From NCBI RefSeq assembly GCF_030381805.1, contig NZ_JAUDRH010000001.1, positions 372,001 through 436,000 of the forward strand: a DNA stretch of 64,000 nt, read 5' to 3'. The position numbers and the translations under genes were made by a program. Positions 53,501-61,565 of this stretch are shown piece after piece. The notes below the pieces were generated by a model, which had not been told where the DNA came from, did not search any database, and worked only from the letters and a program-made list of their open reading frames with translations. Position 1 is the first letter of the stretch, and the number at the start of each line of letters is the position of its first letter. Origin of the DNA: Chlorogloeopsis sp. ULAP01 (lineage in GTDB: Bacteria > Cyanobacteriota > Cyanobacteriia > Cyanobacteriales > Nostocaceae).

Positions 53501-55154
53501 GCAAGAACTCCTGGGAATTGGGCAAATAGGTATTGACGATAGCTTTTTTGAGTTGGGTGGCGACTCTGTACTGGGTATTCAAGTTAGTGCTAGAGCTGCT
53601 AAGGCAGGTTTTCGGTTAACGCCGCAGCAATTGTTTGAACATCAGACAATTGCCAAATTAATAGAGGTGGTCAGCACTACTCAAGTCGTCCAAGCTGAAC
53701 AAGGTTTAGTCACTGGTTCCCTACCACTAACACCGATTCAGCATAAATTCTTTGAACGGGACATCTCACAACCGCACCACTGGAATCAATCAATTTTTTT
53801 AGAAGCCCCAGCAGCGATCAATCCAGGTGTATTGAAACAAGCCTGGCAGCAATTACTATTACATCATGATGCCCTACGTCTGCGGTTCACTCCCTCGGAA
53901 TCTGGTTGGCAAGCAGTGAATGCTGGACATGAAGAAATATCATTTACCCAGATAGATTTATCGGCATTGTCAGCAGCAGATCAAGAACGGGCAATTAAGA
54001 CAAATACGGCGCAACTACAAGCTAGTCTTGACCTATCAGCGGGGCCGATTATCCGGGTGGGGCTGTTTAACTTGGGTGCAAATAAATCCAGTCGCTTGCT
54101 AATCGTTGTCCACCACTTAGGCACAGATCCCGGTTCTTGGCGAGTTTTGATAGAGGATTTACAAACAGCTTACCAGCAAATTTATCAGGGTAAAGCAGTT
54201 GAACTACCACCAAAGACAACTTCTTACAAACAATGGGCGTTGCGCCTAGAAGAATATGCACGTTCAGCCAATTTACAAAAAGCGCAAAATTATTGGTTGA
54301 GTGATCGCTATCAGCAAGTTTCTCCACTGCCCATAGATTATTCTGGTAGCATCAATAATGTGGCATCAGAGCAAATTGTATCAGTCACACTGAATGCTCA
54401 AGATACTCAAGCTCTGCTGCAAGAAGTTCCCGCAACCTATCGCACTAATACTCAAGAAATTCTCCTCACTGCTTTTGCTCAGGCTTCTGCCCAATGGACA
54501 GGAGAAAAATTAGTATTAGTTGATTTGGAAGAAAATGGGCGGGAAGTCAGTACTAGTGGTATAGATAATGTTGATATATCCAGGACTGTAGGCTGGATTA
54601 CTACTACCTATCCCATACTTTTAGATTTAGAAACAGCTGACAATCCTGGTGATGCTTTAAAAGTTGTCAAGGAGCAAATACGGAGCATTTCTGGTCAGGG
54701 TATTGATTATGGAGTGCTACGTTATCTCCATCCTGATCCAGTGTTGCAAGAGAAAATGCGATCGCTTCCCCAAGCAGAAGTAGCGTTCCTTTATGTCGGT
54801 CAGTTGACTAAAAGTTTACCGCAAGATTCTTTGTTTCAATTGAGTGCAGATTCCCCAGAAGCAGCCACCAGTTTGCAAGCAACTCGTCCGCATAAGTTAC
54901 ATCTAATTGTGTCAGTTGTAGAAGGTGAATTGCAACTCGATTGGTACTACAGTCAAAATCTCCATCAACGTCAAACCATAGAAAAATTAGCAAATAATTG
55001 TGTCACAGCACTCCAGTCTTTGATTGCTGATTCTCAGTCCCGAACCACAGTAGAATACACCCCTTCAGACTTTGCCGCAGCTAACATTAATCAAGAGAAT
55101 TTAAACAATTTACTCGCTCAAATTGGGCAATTAGGTAATAGGAGTTCTTTATGA
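50595..55154 (+). CDS. PKS with NRPS epimerase: KS-AT-carrier-E
   Basis: A 1519-residue protein with an unusual order. The KS (about 10-430, TACSTS near 179) and AT (about 526-830) are intact; the AT has IGYSIGEYV (about 645) and SHAFHS (about 744). No KR, DH or ER is present. The carrier (FFELGGDSVLGIQ, about 982) is of the GGDS type seen before epimerization domains. It is followed by a true E domain (about 1041-1500) with PLTPIQHKFFE at its start and VHHLGTDPGSWRVL, the HHxxxDxxSW motif. E domains normally invert an aminoacyl alpha-carbon on a PCP. Here it would meet a beta-ketoacyl chain, or act on a neighbouring module. The last codons overlap the next NRPS by four bases. Confidence 0.94.
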   Translation: MSISTSLNGSEIAIIGLSGRFPGAKDIDEFWQNLQQGRETIAFFTDEELLAAGINSSLLNDPNYVKAQAVLADAEYFDAEFFGFNPREATITDPQHRVFLECAWSALENAGYDSQNYQGAIGVYAGSGMNTYLLNIYLNQNIIGSVDPQQLMLAGNKDFLTTRVSYKLNLEGPSYAVQTACSTSLVAVHLACQSLLNGECDMALAGGVAINADRKAGYLYTEGGIMSPDGHCRAFDAHAQGSVGGEGVGIVVLKRLEDALRDHDTIYAIIKGSAINNDGAFKVSYTAPRIDTQAKVIRTAQIVAEVEPETITYIETHGTATALGDPIEIAALTQAFRASTQKTGFCAIGSVKTNIGHLDTAAGVAGLIKTVLALKHKQIPPSLHYSAPNPEIDFANSPFYVNTKLAEWQTNNIPRRAGVSSFGLGGTNAHVILEEAPVWERDREQERKYQLLLLSAKTASALETATTNLADYLQAHSDLNLADVAYTLQVGRRTFDYRRAVVCRDIPDALKVLQNSQPVAQKTQPRPVAFMFSGLGTHYVDMALELYQTESTFRSCVDECCELLKPLLGLDLRDVLYPNINNHNGNQQTQKSLDLRKMLGRGEPSTDVATQKLNQTVLTQPAMFVIEYALAQLWISWGIRPTAMIGYSIGEYVATTLAGVLSLTDALTLVARRAQMIDELPGGGMLAVPLSEAEIQPLLHENISLSAINGGSLCVIAGFPDAVAELEQKLSDRGLVGKRLQTSHAFHSVMMEAIAPTFANLVNTFSLKPPKIPYISNVTGTWITAEQATDPTYWVQHLCQTVRFADGVQQLSQTDNPILLEVGPGQALISFASQCLTTDKRNQSLMLPSLRHSYEQQSDVACLLHTLGRLWQAGVAADWSSFYAHEPRQRIPLPTYPFERQRYWVDAHPGANLVLLCAPGETSNTLDELSQYTQTTQKTTATTVYLRPNLDNDYVAPRTEVEQTIANIWQELLGIGQIGIDDSFFELGGDSVLGIQVSARAAKAGFRLTPQQLFEHQTIAKLIEVVSTTQVVQAEQGLVTGSLPLTPIQHKFFERDISQPHHWNQSIFLEAPAAINPGVLKQAWQQLLLHHDALRLRFTPSESGWQAVNAGHEEISFTQIDLSALSAADQERAIKTNTAQLQASLDLSAGPIIRVGLFNLGANKSSRLLIVVHHLGTDPGSWRVLIEDLQTAYQQIYQGKAVELPPKTTSYKQWALRLEEYARSANLQKAQNYWLSDRYQQVSPLPIDYSGSINNVASEQIVSVTLNAQDTQALLQEVPATYRTNTQEILLTAFAQASAQWTGEKLVLVDLEENGREVSTSGIDNVDISRTVGWITTTYPILLDLETADNPGDALKVVKEQIRSISGQGIDYGVLRYLHPDPVLQEKMRSLPQAEVAFLYVGQLTKSLPQDSLFQLSADSPEAATSLQATRPHKLHLIVSVVEGELQLDWYYSQNLHQRQTIEKLANNCVTALQSLIADSQSRTTVEYTPSDFAAANINQENLNNLLAQIGQLGNRSSL

Positions 55155-58100
55155 AACAAAATAATATTGAAGATATTTATGAACTCTCACCAATGCAGCA
55201 GGGTATGCTGTTTCACAAGTTAGCTGCACCCACTTCGGTGGTATATTTTGAGCAGAATTGCTTCGCTTTAAAAACTCAACTGAATATTGTTGCTTTCCAA
55301 AAAGCTTGGCAGCGCGTTGTTGATCGCCATCCGATTTTACGGACTGCTTTTTATTGGGATAATCTTGATAAACCTTATCAAGTTGTTTATAAGCAAGTAG
55401 AATTGCCTTGGGAATTTCAAGATTGGCGAAAATTATCTTTTTCTGAGCAACAAAAGCAACTCAAAGCTTTCTTAAAAACCGATGGTGATCGCGGCTTTGA
55501 AATGTCGCAGGCGCCATTAATTCGCCTGACATTAATTCAAGTGGCTGATGACACCTATGAATTTATTTTCAGCTTTCATCACATCTTAATGGAAGGTTGG
55601 TCTGTAAACTGGTTATGGCAGGAAGTTTATGAGTTTTATTATGCTTTTTGTCAAGGGCAAGATTTATATTTAGAACGCCCCCGTCCCTACCGAGAATATA
55701 TTGCTTGGCTCCAGCAACAAGACTTAAATCAAGCAGAGGCTTTTTGGCGGCAAAAACTCCAAGGTTTTACATTACCAACCCCCATTAATATCGGTAAAAT
55801 TTCGCCTCATTTTTCTGAGCAGCCAGAAGATTATCACCGCCAAGAAGTGTTGCTTTCGGCGAATATGACAATTGCCCTTAAATCCTTAGCCCGCAAATAT
55901 CAGCTAACATTAAATATTGTCATTAAAGGCGCTTGGGCTTTACTTTTAAGTCGTTATAGTCAAAAATCAGATATAGTTTTTGGTTCGACATCTTCCGGGC
56001 GACCAACAGCCCTAGCAGATGCAGAATCTATGGTGGGATTGTTTATCAATACATTGCCCTTAAGAGTCCAAGTCGATAGTGATGCCACTCTCACATCTTG
56101 GTTGAAAAATCTACAAGCCCAAGAGGTAGAGATGCGGGAGTATGAATATAGCCCGTTGCTGAAAATTCAACAATGGAGTGAAATACCCCGTGGTTTACAA
56201 CTATTTGATAGTATTTTAGTTTTTGATAATGAATTAGTAGATTACAATCAAGGGGCGTTGGCGGAGAATATCGGAGTTGTTCAGTCGGAATTATTAGGCG
56301 AATCAAAGTCATTTTTTGATTGGACAAACTATCCTCTCACAGTCGGGGTAGTGCCGAAATCAGATTCATTTAATTTGTCTATTTCCTACGATATTCGGCG
56401 CTTTGATGATGATGCTATGTCCCGGATGTTAGGGCATTTAGAAACTTTATTAGCAGGTTTTGTGGCTCATCCCGAAAGCAGATTGCGGGAATTACCAATG
56501 CTGACTGCTCAAGACAATCAAATACTGCAAAAATGGAATAATACAAACGCTGAGTATGCTCACGATCAATGTATCCATGAATTGTTTTTAGCTCAGGTAC
56601 AAAAAACACCTGATGCTGTTGCTATCGTTTTTGAAAATCAACTACTAACTTATCAAGAACTCAACACCAAAGCTAACCAATTAGCATATCAGTTGCGTTC
56701 TTTAGGTGTGCAACCAGAAGTTTTAGTGGGACTTTGCACCCAGCGCTCAATTGAAATGATCATTGGGTTATTAGCTATCCTCAAAGCTGGTGGAGCCTAC
56801 GTACCCATTGATCCAACCTATCCCCAACAGCGATTGGCAATGGTACTAAATGATGCTCAAATAACGGTATTAATTACTCAAGAACATTTACTAGCCAAGC
56901 TACCAGCGCATACAGCAAAAGTTATCTGCTTAGAAGATATTGATCAGCAATCAGCAACTTCAGAGCATCCTGTAAATCTCGCCACCCCAACAAATCTTGC
57001 CTATGTAATTTATACATCAGGCTCGACTGGTACACCTAAAGGTGTCGCTATTCAACATCAGTCTTTAGTCAACTTTGTCCAAGCCGCGATCGCCGAATAC
57101 AAAATACAACCCCAAGACCGAATCTTACAATTTGCTTCGATTAGCTTTGATACCGCTTGTGAAGAAATCTTTCCTTGTTTGCTCTGCGGTGCAACTTTGG
57201 TCTTACGAACCGATAATATGCTGGTTTCCACAGCAACTTTCTGGGAAAAATGCCAACAGCATTCTATATCAGTTTTAGATTTACCTACAGCTTTTTGGCA
57301 TCAACTCACTGCCGAACTGACAACATCAGCATTCAAGTTACCAGAATCACTACGACTAGTGATTATTGGCGGTGAAAAAGCCTTGCCAGACAAGGTTAAC
57401 ACTTGGCAACAACAAGTAGATTCACGCATACGCTTAATTAATAGCTACGGACCTACAGAAACTACAGTAGTGGCGACAGTTTGCGATTTGGCAAATATCA
57501 CAGGAGAAGTACCGATTGGTAGAGCGATCGCTAACGTGAAAACCTATGTATTAGATCCTGATTTACAACCAGTTCCCATCGGCGCTTGGGGCGAATTATA
57601 CATTGGCGGTGTAGGTGTAGCTAGAGGCTATCTGCACCAACCAGAACTCACACAGCAGAAGTTTATCCCTAATCCTTTTAGCAATCTACCAGATTCTCGA
57701 CTTTACAAAACAGGTGATCGAGTACGCTACCGTAGCGATGGTCAACTAGAATTCAATGGTCGGATTGATAACCAAGTCAAAATTCGCGGCTTCCGCATTG
57801 AGCTTGGGGAAATCGAAGCGGCGATCAACGAACATCCATTAGTACGAGAAGCGATCGTGATTTCCCGCAAAGATCTGTCAGACTCCGAGCAGTTAGTAGC
57901 TTATGTAGTCGCCAATACATCTGATGTGGTCACAGATCAATCATCAACATTTGATTTGAACAATCAACAAGCGTCACAGTGGCAAGCAGTTTTTGATAAC
58001 CTTTACAACGAGTTAGATTCTAACCAACAGTCGGGTTTTTATATCAAAGGCTGGGAAAGTAGCTATACAGGCTTACATCTGCCTGATGCAGAAGTCCGCG

Positions 58101-59713
58101 AGTGGATGAATCAAACAGTTGAACGGATTTCTAGTCTCAAACCAAGCAAAATCCTAGAAATTGGTTGCGGTGGTAGCGGTCTGATGCTTTTACGCTTTGC
58201 GCCTGATTGTACACAATACTGTGCAACTGACATTTCACAAAACGCGCTGAATATTCTCCAGCAACAACTAAATCAGTTAGGGCAAGATTTGTCAGGAGTC
58301 AGTTTCATTCAAAAAGCCGCAGATGATTTCACTGGGATGAGTCCAGATACTTTTGATGCTGTATTCATCGTTTCCGTAGCCCAATATTTTCCCAGTGTTG
58401 AGTATTTATTCAAAGTCTTGGCAGGTGCTGTCAATGTAGTCGAGCCTGGAGGCTGTATATTTTTAGGAGATGTTCGCAATTTCAGCTTACTAGAGGCTTT
58501 TCACACCTCTGTGCAACTATATAAAGCACCAGCCTCTCTTGCTGTAGCCAATTTACAGCAACAGGTGCAGAAGCAAATATTTGCCGAGAAACAGTTAGTT
58601 ATTGATCCCGGCTTTTTCATCGCCTTAAAACAACATCTACCTCAGATTAGTCATGTAGAAATTCATCTGGAACGTGGTCAATTTCATAATGAGTTAACTA
58701 AATTTCGCTACGATGTAATTATTCACGTTGGAGAAGCAATTCCTACAGTCGATATTTCATGGTTAGATTGGCAACAAGCTCAGTTGACGCTACCATCTGT
58801 CCGCCAATTACTCATCGAGACTGAGCCGGATATTTTAGGAATTGCGAACGTACCTAATGCTCGTGTTTTAACAGATGTCAAAGCTGTAGAATTGCTCCAA
58901 AACCCTGGAGATATCACAAATGTGGGAGAGCTACGTCAAGCACTCCAGACAATAGTTACAACTGGGGTAGATCCTGAAGCACTATGGGCTTTGAGTGCAG
59001 AATTACCTTATATTGTCGATATTAGCTGGTCAGCTGATAATGTCGATGGTCAATACCAAGTAGTATTTAAAAAGCGCACCATAGCATCACAAATGCCGCC
59101 CTTAGTGGTGGCTCCTCCTGGGAGTAAAACAACAATTAGCTCTCAGAATTGGCGTAATTTTGCTAATACTCCACTACAGCAGATGTCGAATACTCAGATT
59201 GTGTCATTATTACGGCAGCATTTAGAAGCCAAGCTACCGCAGTACATGATGCCGTCAGCATTTGTGATTCTAGATGGACTCCCTCTGACACCTAATGGTA
59301 AAGTCGATCGCCAAGCCTTGCCTGCACCGGGAACGAAAAGACCTGAATTACAAGCAGCTTATCAACCACCTCAAACCGAAGTAGAAAAAACTATTGCTAG
59401 TATTTGGCAAGAAATACTGAATGTTGGCGAAGTCGGAATCCATGACAATTTCTTTGAACTGGGTGGTCATTCCTTGCTTTTAATTCAAGTGCATAGCAAG
59501 TTGCAAAAAGTATTTCAGCGAGATTTCACCATCGTTGATATGTTTGAATATCCGACTATCAGTCATTTGGCGAAATATTTTACTCAGGAACCTCAAGCAG
59601 AAACATCTGTTGTCCCACATTCTCAGCCATCGGAAAATAGAACAGCTTCGGTACAGCGGCGCAAACAAGTCAGGAAAGAACATCGAGCCGCCACCAAGCA
59701 AAAAGATATTTAG
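55151..59713 (+). CDS. NRPS: C-A(Lys/Orn-like)-MT-PCP
   Basis: A 1520-residue module that starts directly with a D-C-L style C domain (IEDIYELSPMQQGMLFH), fitting the E domain just upstream. Its active site reads HHILMEG, with Glu for the usual Asp. The A domain (about 473-1395) has a pocket D T E D I G S V V. Glu239 and Asp278 suggest a basic side chain, and six of nine positions equal the lysine code DAESIGSVC. An N-methyltransferase-type insert (ILEIGCGGSG, about 1000) splits A8 from A10, as in the second module of the NRPS at 2543, to which it is clearly similar. The PCP (FFELGGHSLL) is near 1433, followed by a basic tail. Confidence 0.94.
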   Translation: MKQNNIEDIYELSPMQQGMLFHKLAAPTSVVYFEQNCFALKTQLNIVAFQKAWQRVVDRHPILRTAFYWDNLDKPYQVVYKQVELPWEFQDWRKLSFSEQQKQLKAFLKTDGDRGFEMSQAPLIRLTLIQVADDTYEFIFSFHHILMEGWSVNWLWQEVYEFYYAFCQGQDLYLERPRPYREYIAWLQQQDLNQAEAFWRQKLQGFTLPTPINIGKISPHFSEQPEDYHRQEVLLSANMTIALKSLARKYQLTLNIVIKGAWALLLSRYSQKSDIVFGSTSSGRPTALADAESMVGLFINTLPLRVQVDSDATLTSWLKNLQAQEVEMREYEYSPLLKIQQWSEIPRGLQLFDSILVFDNELVDYNQGALAENIGVVQSELLGESKSFFDWTNYPLTVGVVPKSDSFNLSISYDIRRFDDDAMSRMLGHLETLLAGFVAHPESRLRELPMLTAQDNQILQKWNNTNAEYAHDQCIHELFLAQVQKTPDAVAIVFENQLLTYQELNTKANQLAYQLRSLGVQPEVLVGLCTQRSIEMIIGLLAILKAGGAYVPIDPTYPQQRLAMVLNDAQITVLITQEHLLAKLPAHTAKVICLEDIDQQSATSEHPVNLATPTNLAYVIYTSGSTGTPKGVAIQHQSLVNFVQAAIAEYKIQPQDRILQFASISFDTACEEIFPCLLCGATLVLRTDNMLVSTATFWEKCQQHSISVLDLPTAFWHQLTAELTTSAFKLPESLRLVIIGGEKALPDKVNTWQQQVDSRIRLINSYGPTETTVVATVCDLANITGEVPIGRAIANVKTYVLDPDLQPVPIGAWGELYIGGVGVARGYLHQPELTQQKFIPNPFSNLPDSRLYKTGDRVRYRSDGQLEFNGRIDNQVKIRGFRIELGEIEAAINEHPLVREAIVISRKDLSDSEQLVAYVVANTSDVVTDQSSTFDLNNQQASQWQAVFDNLYNELDSNQQSGFYIKGWESSYTGLHLPDAEVREWMNQTVERISSLKPSKILEIGCGGSGLMLLRFAPDCTQYCATDISQNALNILQQQLNQLGQDLSGVSFIQKAADDFTGMSPDTFDAVFIVSVAQYFPSVEYLFKVLAGAVNVVEPGGCIFLGDVRNFSLLEAFHTSVQLYKAPASLAVANLQQQVQKQIFAEKQLVIDPGFFIALKQHLPQISHVEIHLERGQFHNELTKFRYDVIIHVGEAIPTVDISWLDWQQAQLTLPSVRQLLIETEPDILGIANVPNARVLTDVKAVELLQNPGDITNVGELRQALQTIVTTGVDPEALWALSAELPYIVDISWSADNVDGQYQVVFKKRTIASQMPPLVVAPPGSKTTISSQNWRNFANTPLQQMSNTQIVSLLRQHLEAKLPQYMMPSAFVILDGLPLTPNGKVDRQALPAPGTKRPELQAAYQPPQTEVEKTIASIWQEILNVGEVGIHDNFFELGGHSLLLIQVHSKLQKVFQRDFTIVDMFEYPTISHLAKYFTQEPQAETSVVPHSQPSENRTASVQRRKQVRKEHRAATKQKDI

Positions 59714-59882
59714 CTGAATTCAGGCGATCGCTTGGAAAGTGCTGAGTCACCGAAGTTTGCTCAACGGGGGGAAAATACGCACGCAACTTCTCGCTGAGTC
59801 AAACTACTAAATAAGGTACCCATTCTCAATCGCGCTCCAGCTTACTATACAAGTTTCTTCATTTCACACTTCATACTTCTTT

Positions 59883-61523
59883 ATGACCTCCAGCAGCCAA
59901 GAAATACTCAACAAAAATTCCCTTTTTGAATCAGAACCAGCATTACATGATGATGTCGCCGGACAAATCATGCAAATGTTCACTTCATTCAATCAGGTCA
60001 ACTCCCTTGAGCAACAAATAGACGCGATAACTGAAAATATTTCTCAAGTTTTTTTAAGTACTATAGACTCGAATAGCAACATTGATTTAGATTTTCTATT
60101 AGAAAAGTTTTCTGATAGTCAAATTCCCATTCACCCGACTAACGTTGAAAGCTATCTCCAATACATCAGTAACAATGTAGTTGCTCATTCTATCCATACA
60201 TCTTCACCGCGATTTATCGGTCACATGACCTCCGCACTGCCTAGTTTTGTCCGCCCTTTAGCTAAACTCATGACGGCCATGAACCAAAACGCCGTCAAAA
60301 TAGAGACAGCTAAAGCCCTGAGTTTTTGTGAACGTGAGGCTTTGGCGATGTTGCATCGGCAAATTTATAGTTTCTCGGACGGTTTCTACGATCAACACAT
60401 TCAAAATAACCTCAGTACACTGGGCATTTTAGTTTCTGGCGGTACAGTGGCAAATATCACAGCACTTTGGTGTGCGCGGAATGCTGCATTAGGGCCAAAA
60501 GATGGGTTTCTGGGTGTCGAACAAGAAGGTTTAGCAGCTGCTTTAGATGTTTATGGTTACACAGGAGCAGTTATTATTGGCTCTGACTTAATGCACTACT
60601 CCTTTGATAAAGCTGCGGATTTGATGGGTCTCGGTATCCATAGTTTGATCAGAATCCCGACTGACTGTCATAATCGCGTTAACTTACAATTACTGCGCCA
60701 AACTGTTACGGAATGTCGTCAGCAAAACTTACTGATTATCGCCATTGTCGGGGTTGCTGGTACTACAGATTCTGGTGGAGTTGATGCTTTAGAAGAGATT
60801 GCAGAAATTGCCCAAGCAGCCAATACTCATTTTCATGTAGATGCTGCTTGGAGTGGGCCGCTAATTTTTTCGGAAAAATATCGCTATAAGCTGGCTGGGA
60901 TAGAAAAAGCAGATTCAGTCACCATTGATGGACATAAACAACTGTATCTGCCAATGGGCATTGGTATGGTCTTTTTCCGCGATCCTTATTTAGCTTCTGC
61001 GATCGAAAAGCAAGCCAGTTATACCATGCGTAAAGGGTCATTTGATTTAGGAAAACGAGCTTTAGAAGGTTCTCGCCCAGGCATGGCTTTATTGTTACAC
61101 GCCGGTTTAAAGCTAATTGGGCTGAAAGGATATGAGTTTTTAATTAATGAAGGAATCCGCAAAACTCAATACATGGCTGCTTGTATTGACGCGATGCCGG
61201 AATTTGAATTGTTAGCGGAACCAGATACGAATCTGCTACTTTATCGCTATATTCCAGAGCATTTAAGAGAAGTGGTAGCGAAAAAACAGATAACTAAAAT
61301 TGACAATCAAATTATTAATAAATTCAATGAATCTTTGCAGAAGACTCAACGACAAATTGGCAATAGTTTTATTTCCAGAACCATCAAAAAAAATCTGAAT
61401 TCGGGTAATGAATTTCCTGTAGTCGCCATGCGGGCTGTGCTGGCGAATCCTTTAACTACCGAAGCCGATATTCTGGCAGTTTTACACGACCAAATCCAAA
61501 TCGCCGCCAAAATCACAATTTGA
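59883..61523 (+). CDS. Group II PLP-dependent decarboxylase (PanP-like)
   Basis: A 546-residue PLP decarboxylase. It has GILVSGGTVANITAL, HFHVDAAWSGPLIFS with the cofactor Asp, and the Schiff-base Lys in VTIDGHKQLYLPMG (about residue 351). The segment RKGSFDLGKRALEGSRPGMA is the form seen in PanP-type aspartate 1-decarboxylases, with glutamate and diaminobutyrate decarboxylases as near relatives. In this locus it could make beta-alanine from Asp, 1,3-diaminopropane from Dab, or an amine that ends or extends the chain. It lies between two megasynthases on the same strand, so a biosynthetic role is likely. The substrate is open. Confidence 0.9.
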   Translation: MTSSSQEILNKNSLFESEPALHDDVAGQIMQMFTSFNQVNSLEQQIDAITENISQVFLSTIDSNSNIDLDFLLEKFSDSQIPIHPTNVESYLQYISNNVVAHSIHTSSPRFIGHMTSALPSFVRPLAKLMTAMNQNAVKIETAKALSFCEREALAMLHRQIYSFSDGFYDQHIQNNLSTLGILVSGGTVANITALWCARNAALGPKDGFLGVEQEGLAAALDVYGYTGAVIIGSDLMHYSFDKAADLMGLGIHSLIRIPTDCHNRVNLQLLRQTVTECRQQNLLIIAIVGVAGTTDSGGVDALEEIAEIAQAANTHFHVDAAWSGPLIFSEKYRYKLAGIEKADSVTIDGHKQLYLPMGIGMVFFRDPYLASAIEKQASYTMRKGSFDLGKRALEGSRPGMALLLHAGLKLIGLKGYEFLINEGIRKTQYMAACIDAMPEFELLAEPDTNLLLYRYIPEHLREVVAKKQITKIDNQIINKFNESLQKTQRQIGNSFISRTIKKNLNSGNEFPVVAMRAVLANPLTTEADILAVLHDQIQIAAKITI

Positions 61524-61565
61524 AATTTTCTAGAAGTCGCTGTTTAAATAATTCAACTGATAGAA

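Noticed and set aside
55151..59713. Methyltransferase insert as a separate gene
   Set aside because: It is in frame between A8 and A10 of the same A domain, the standard position of NRPS methyltransferases.
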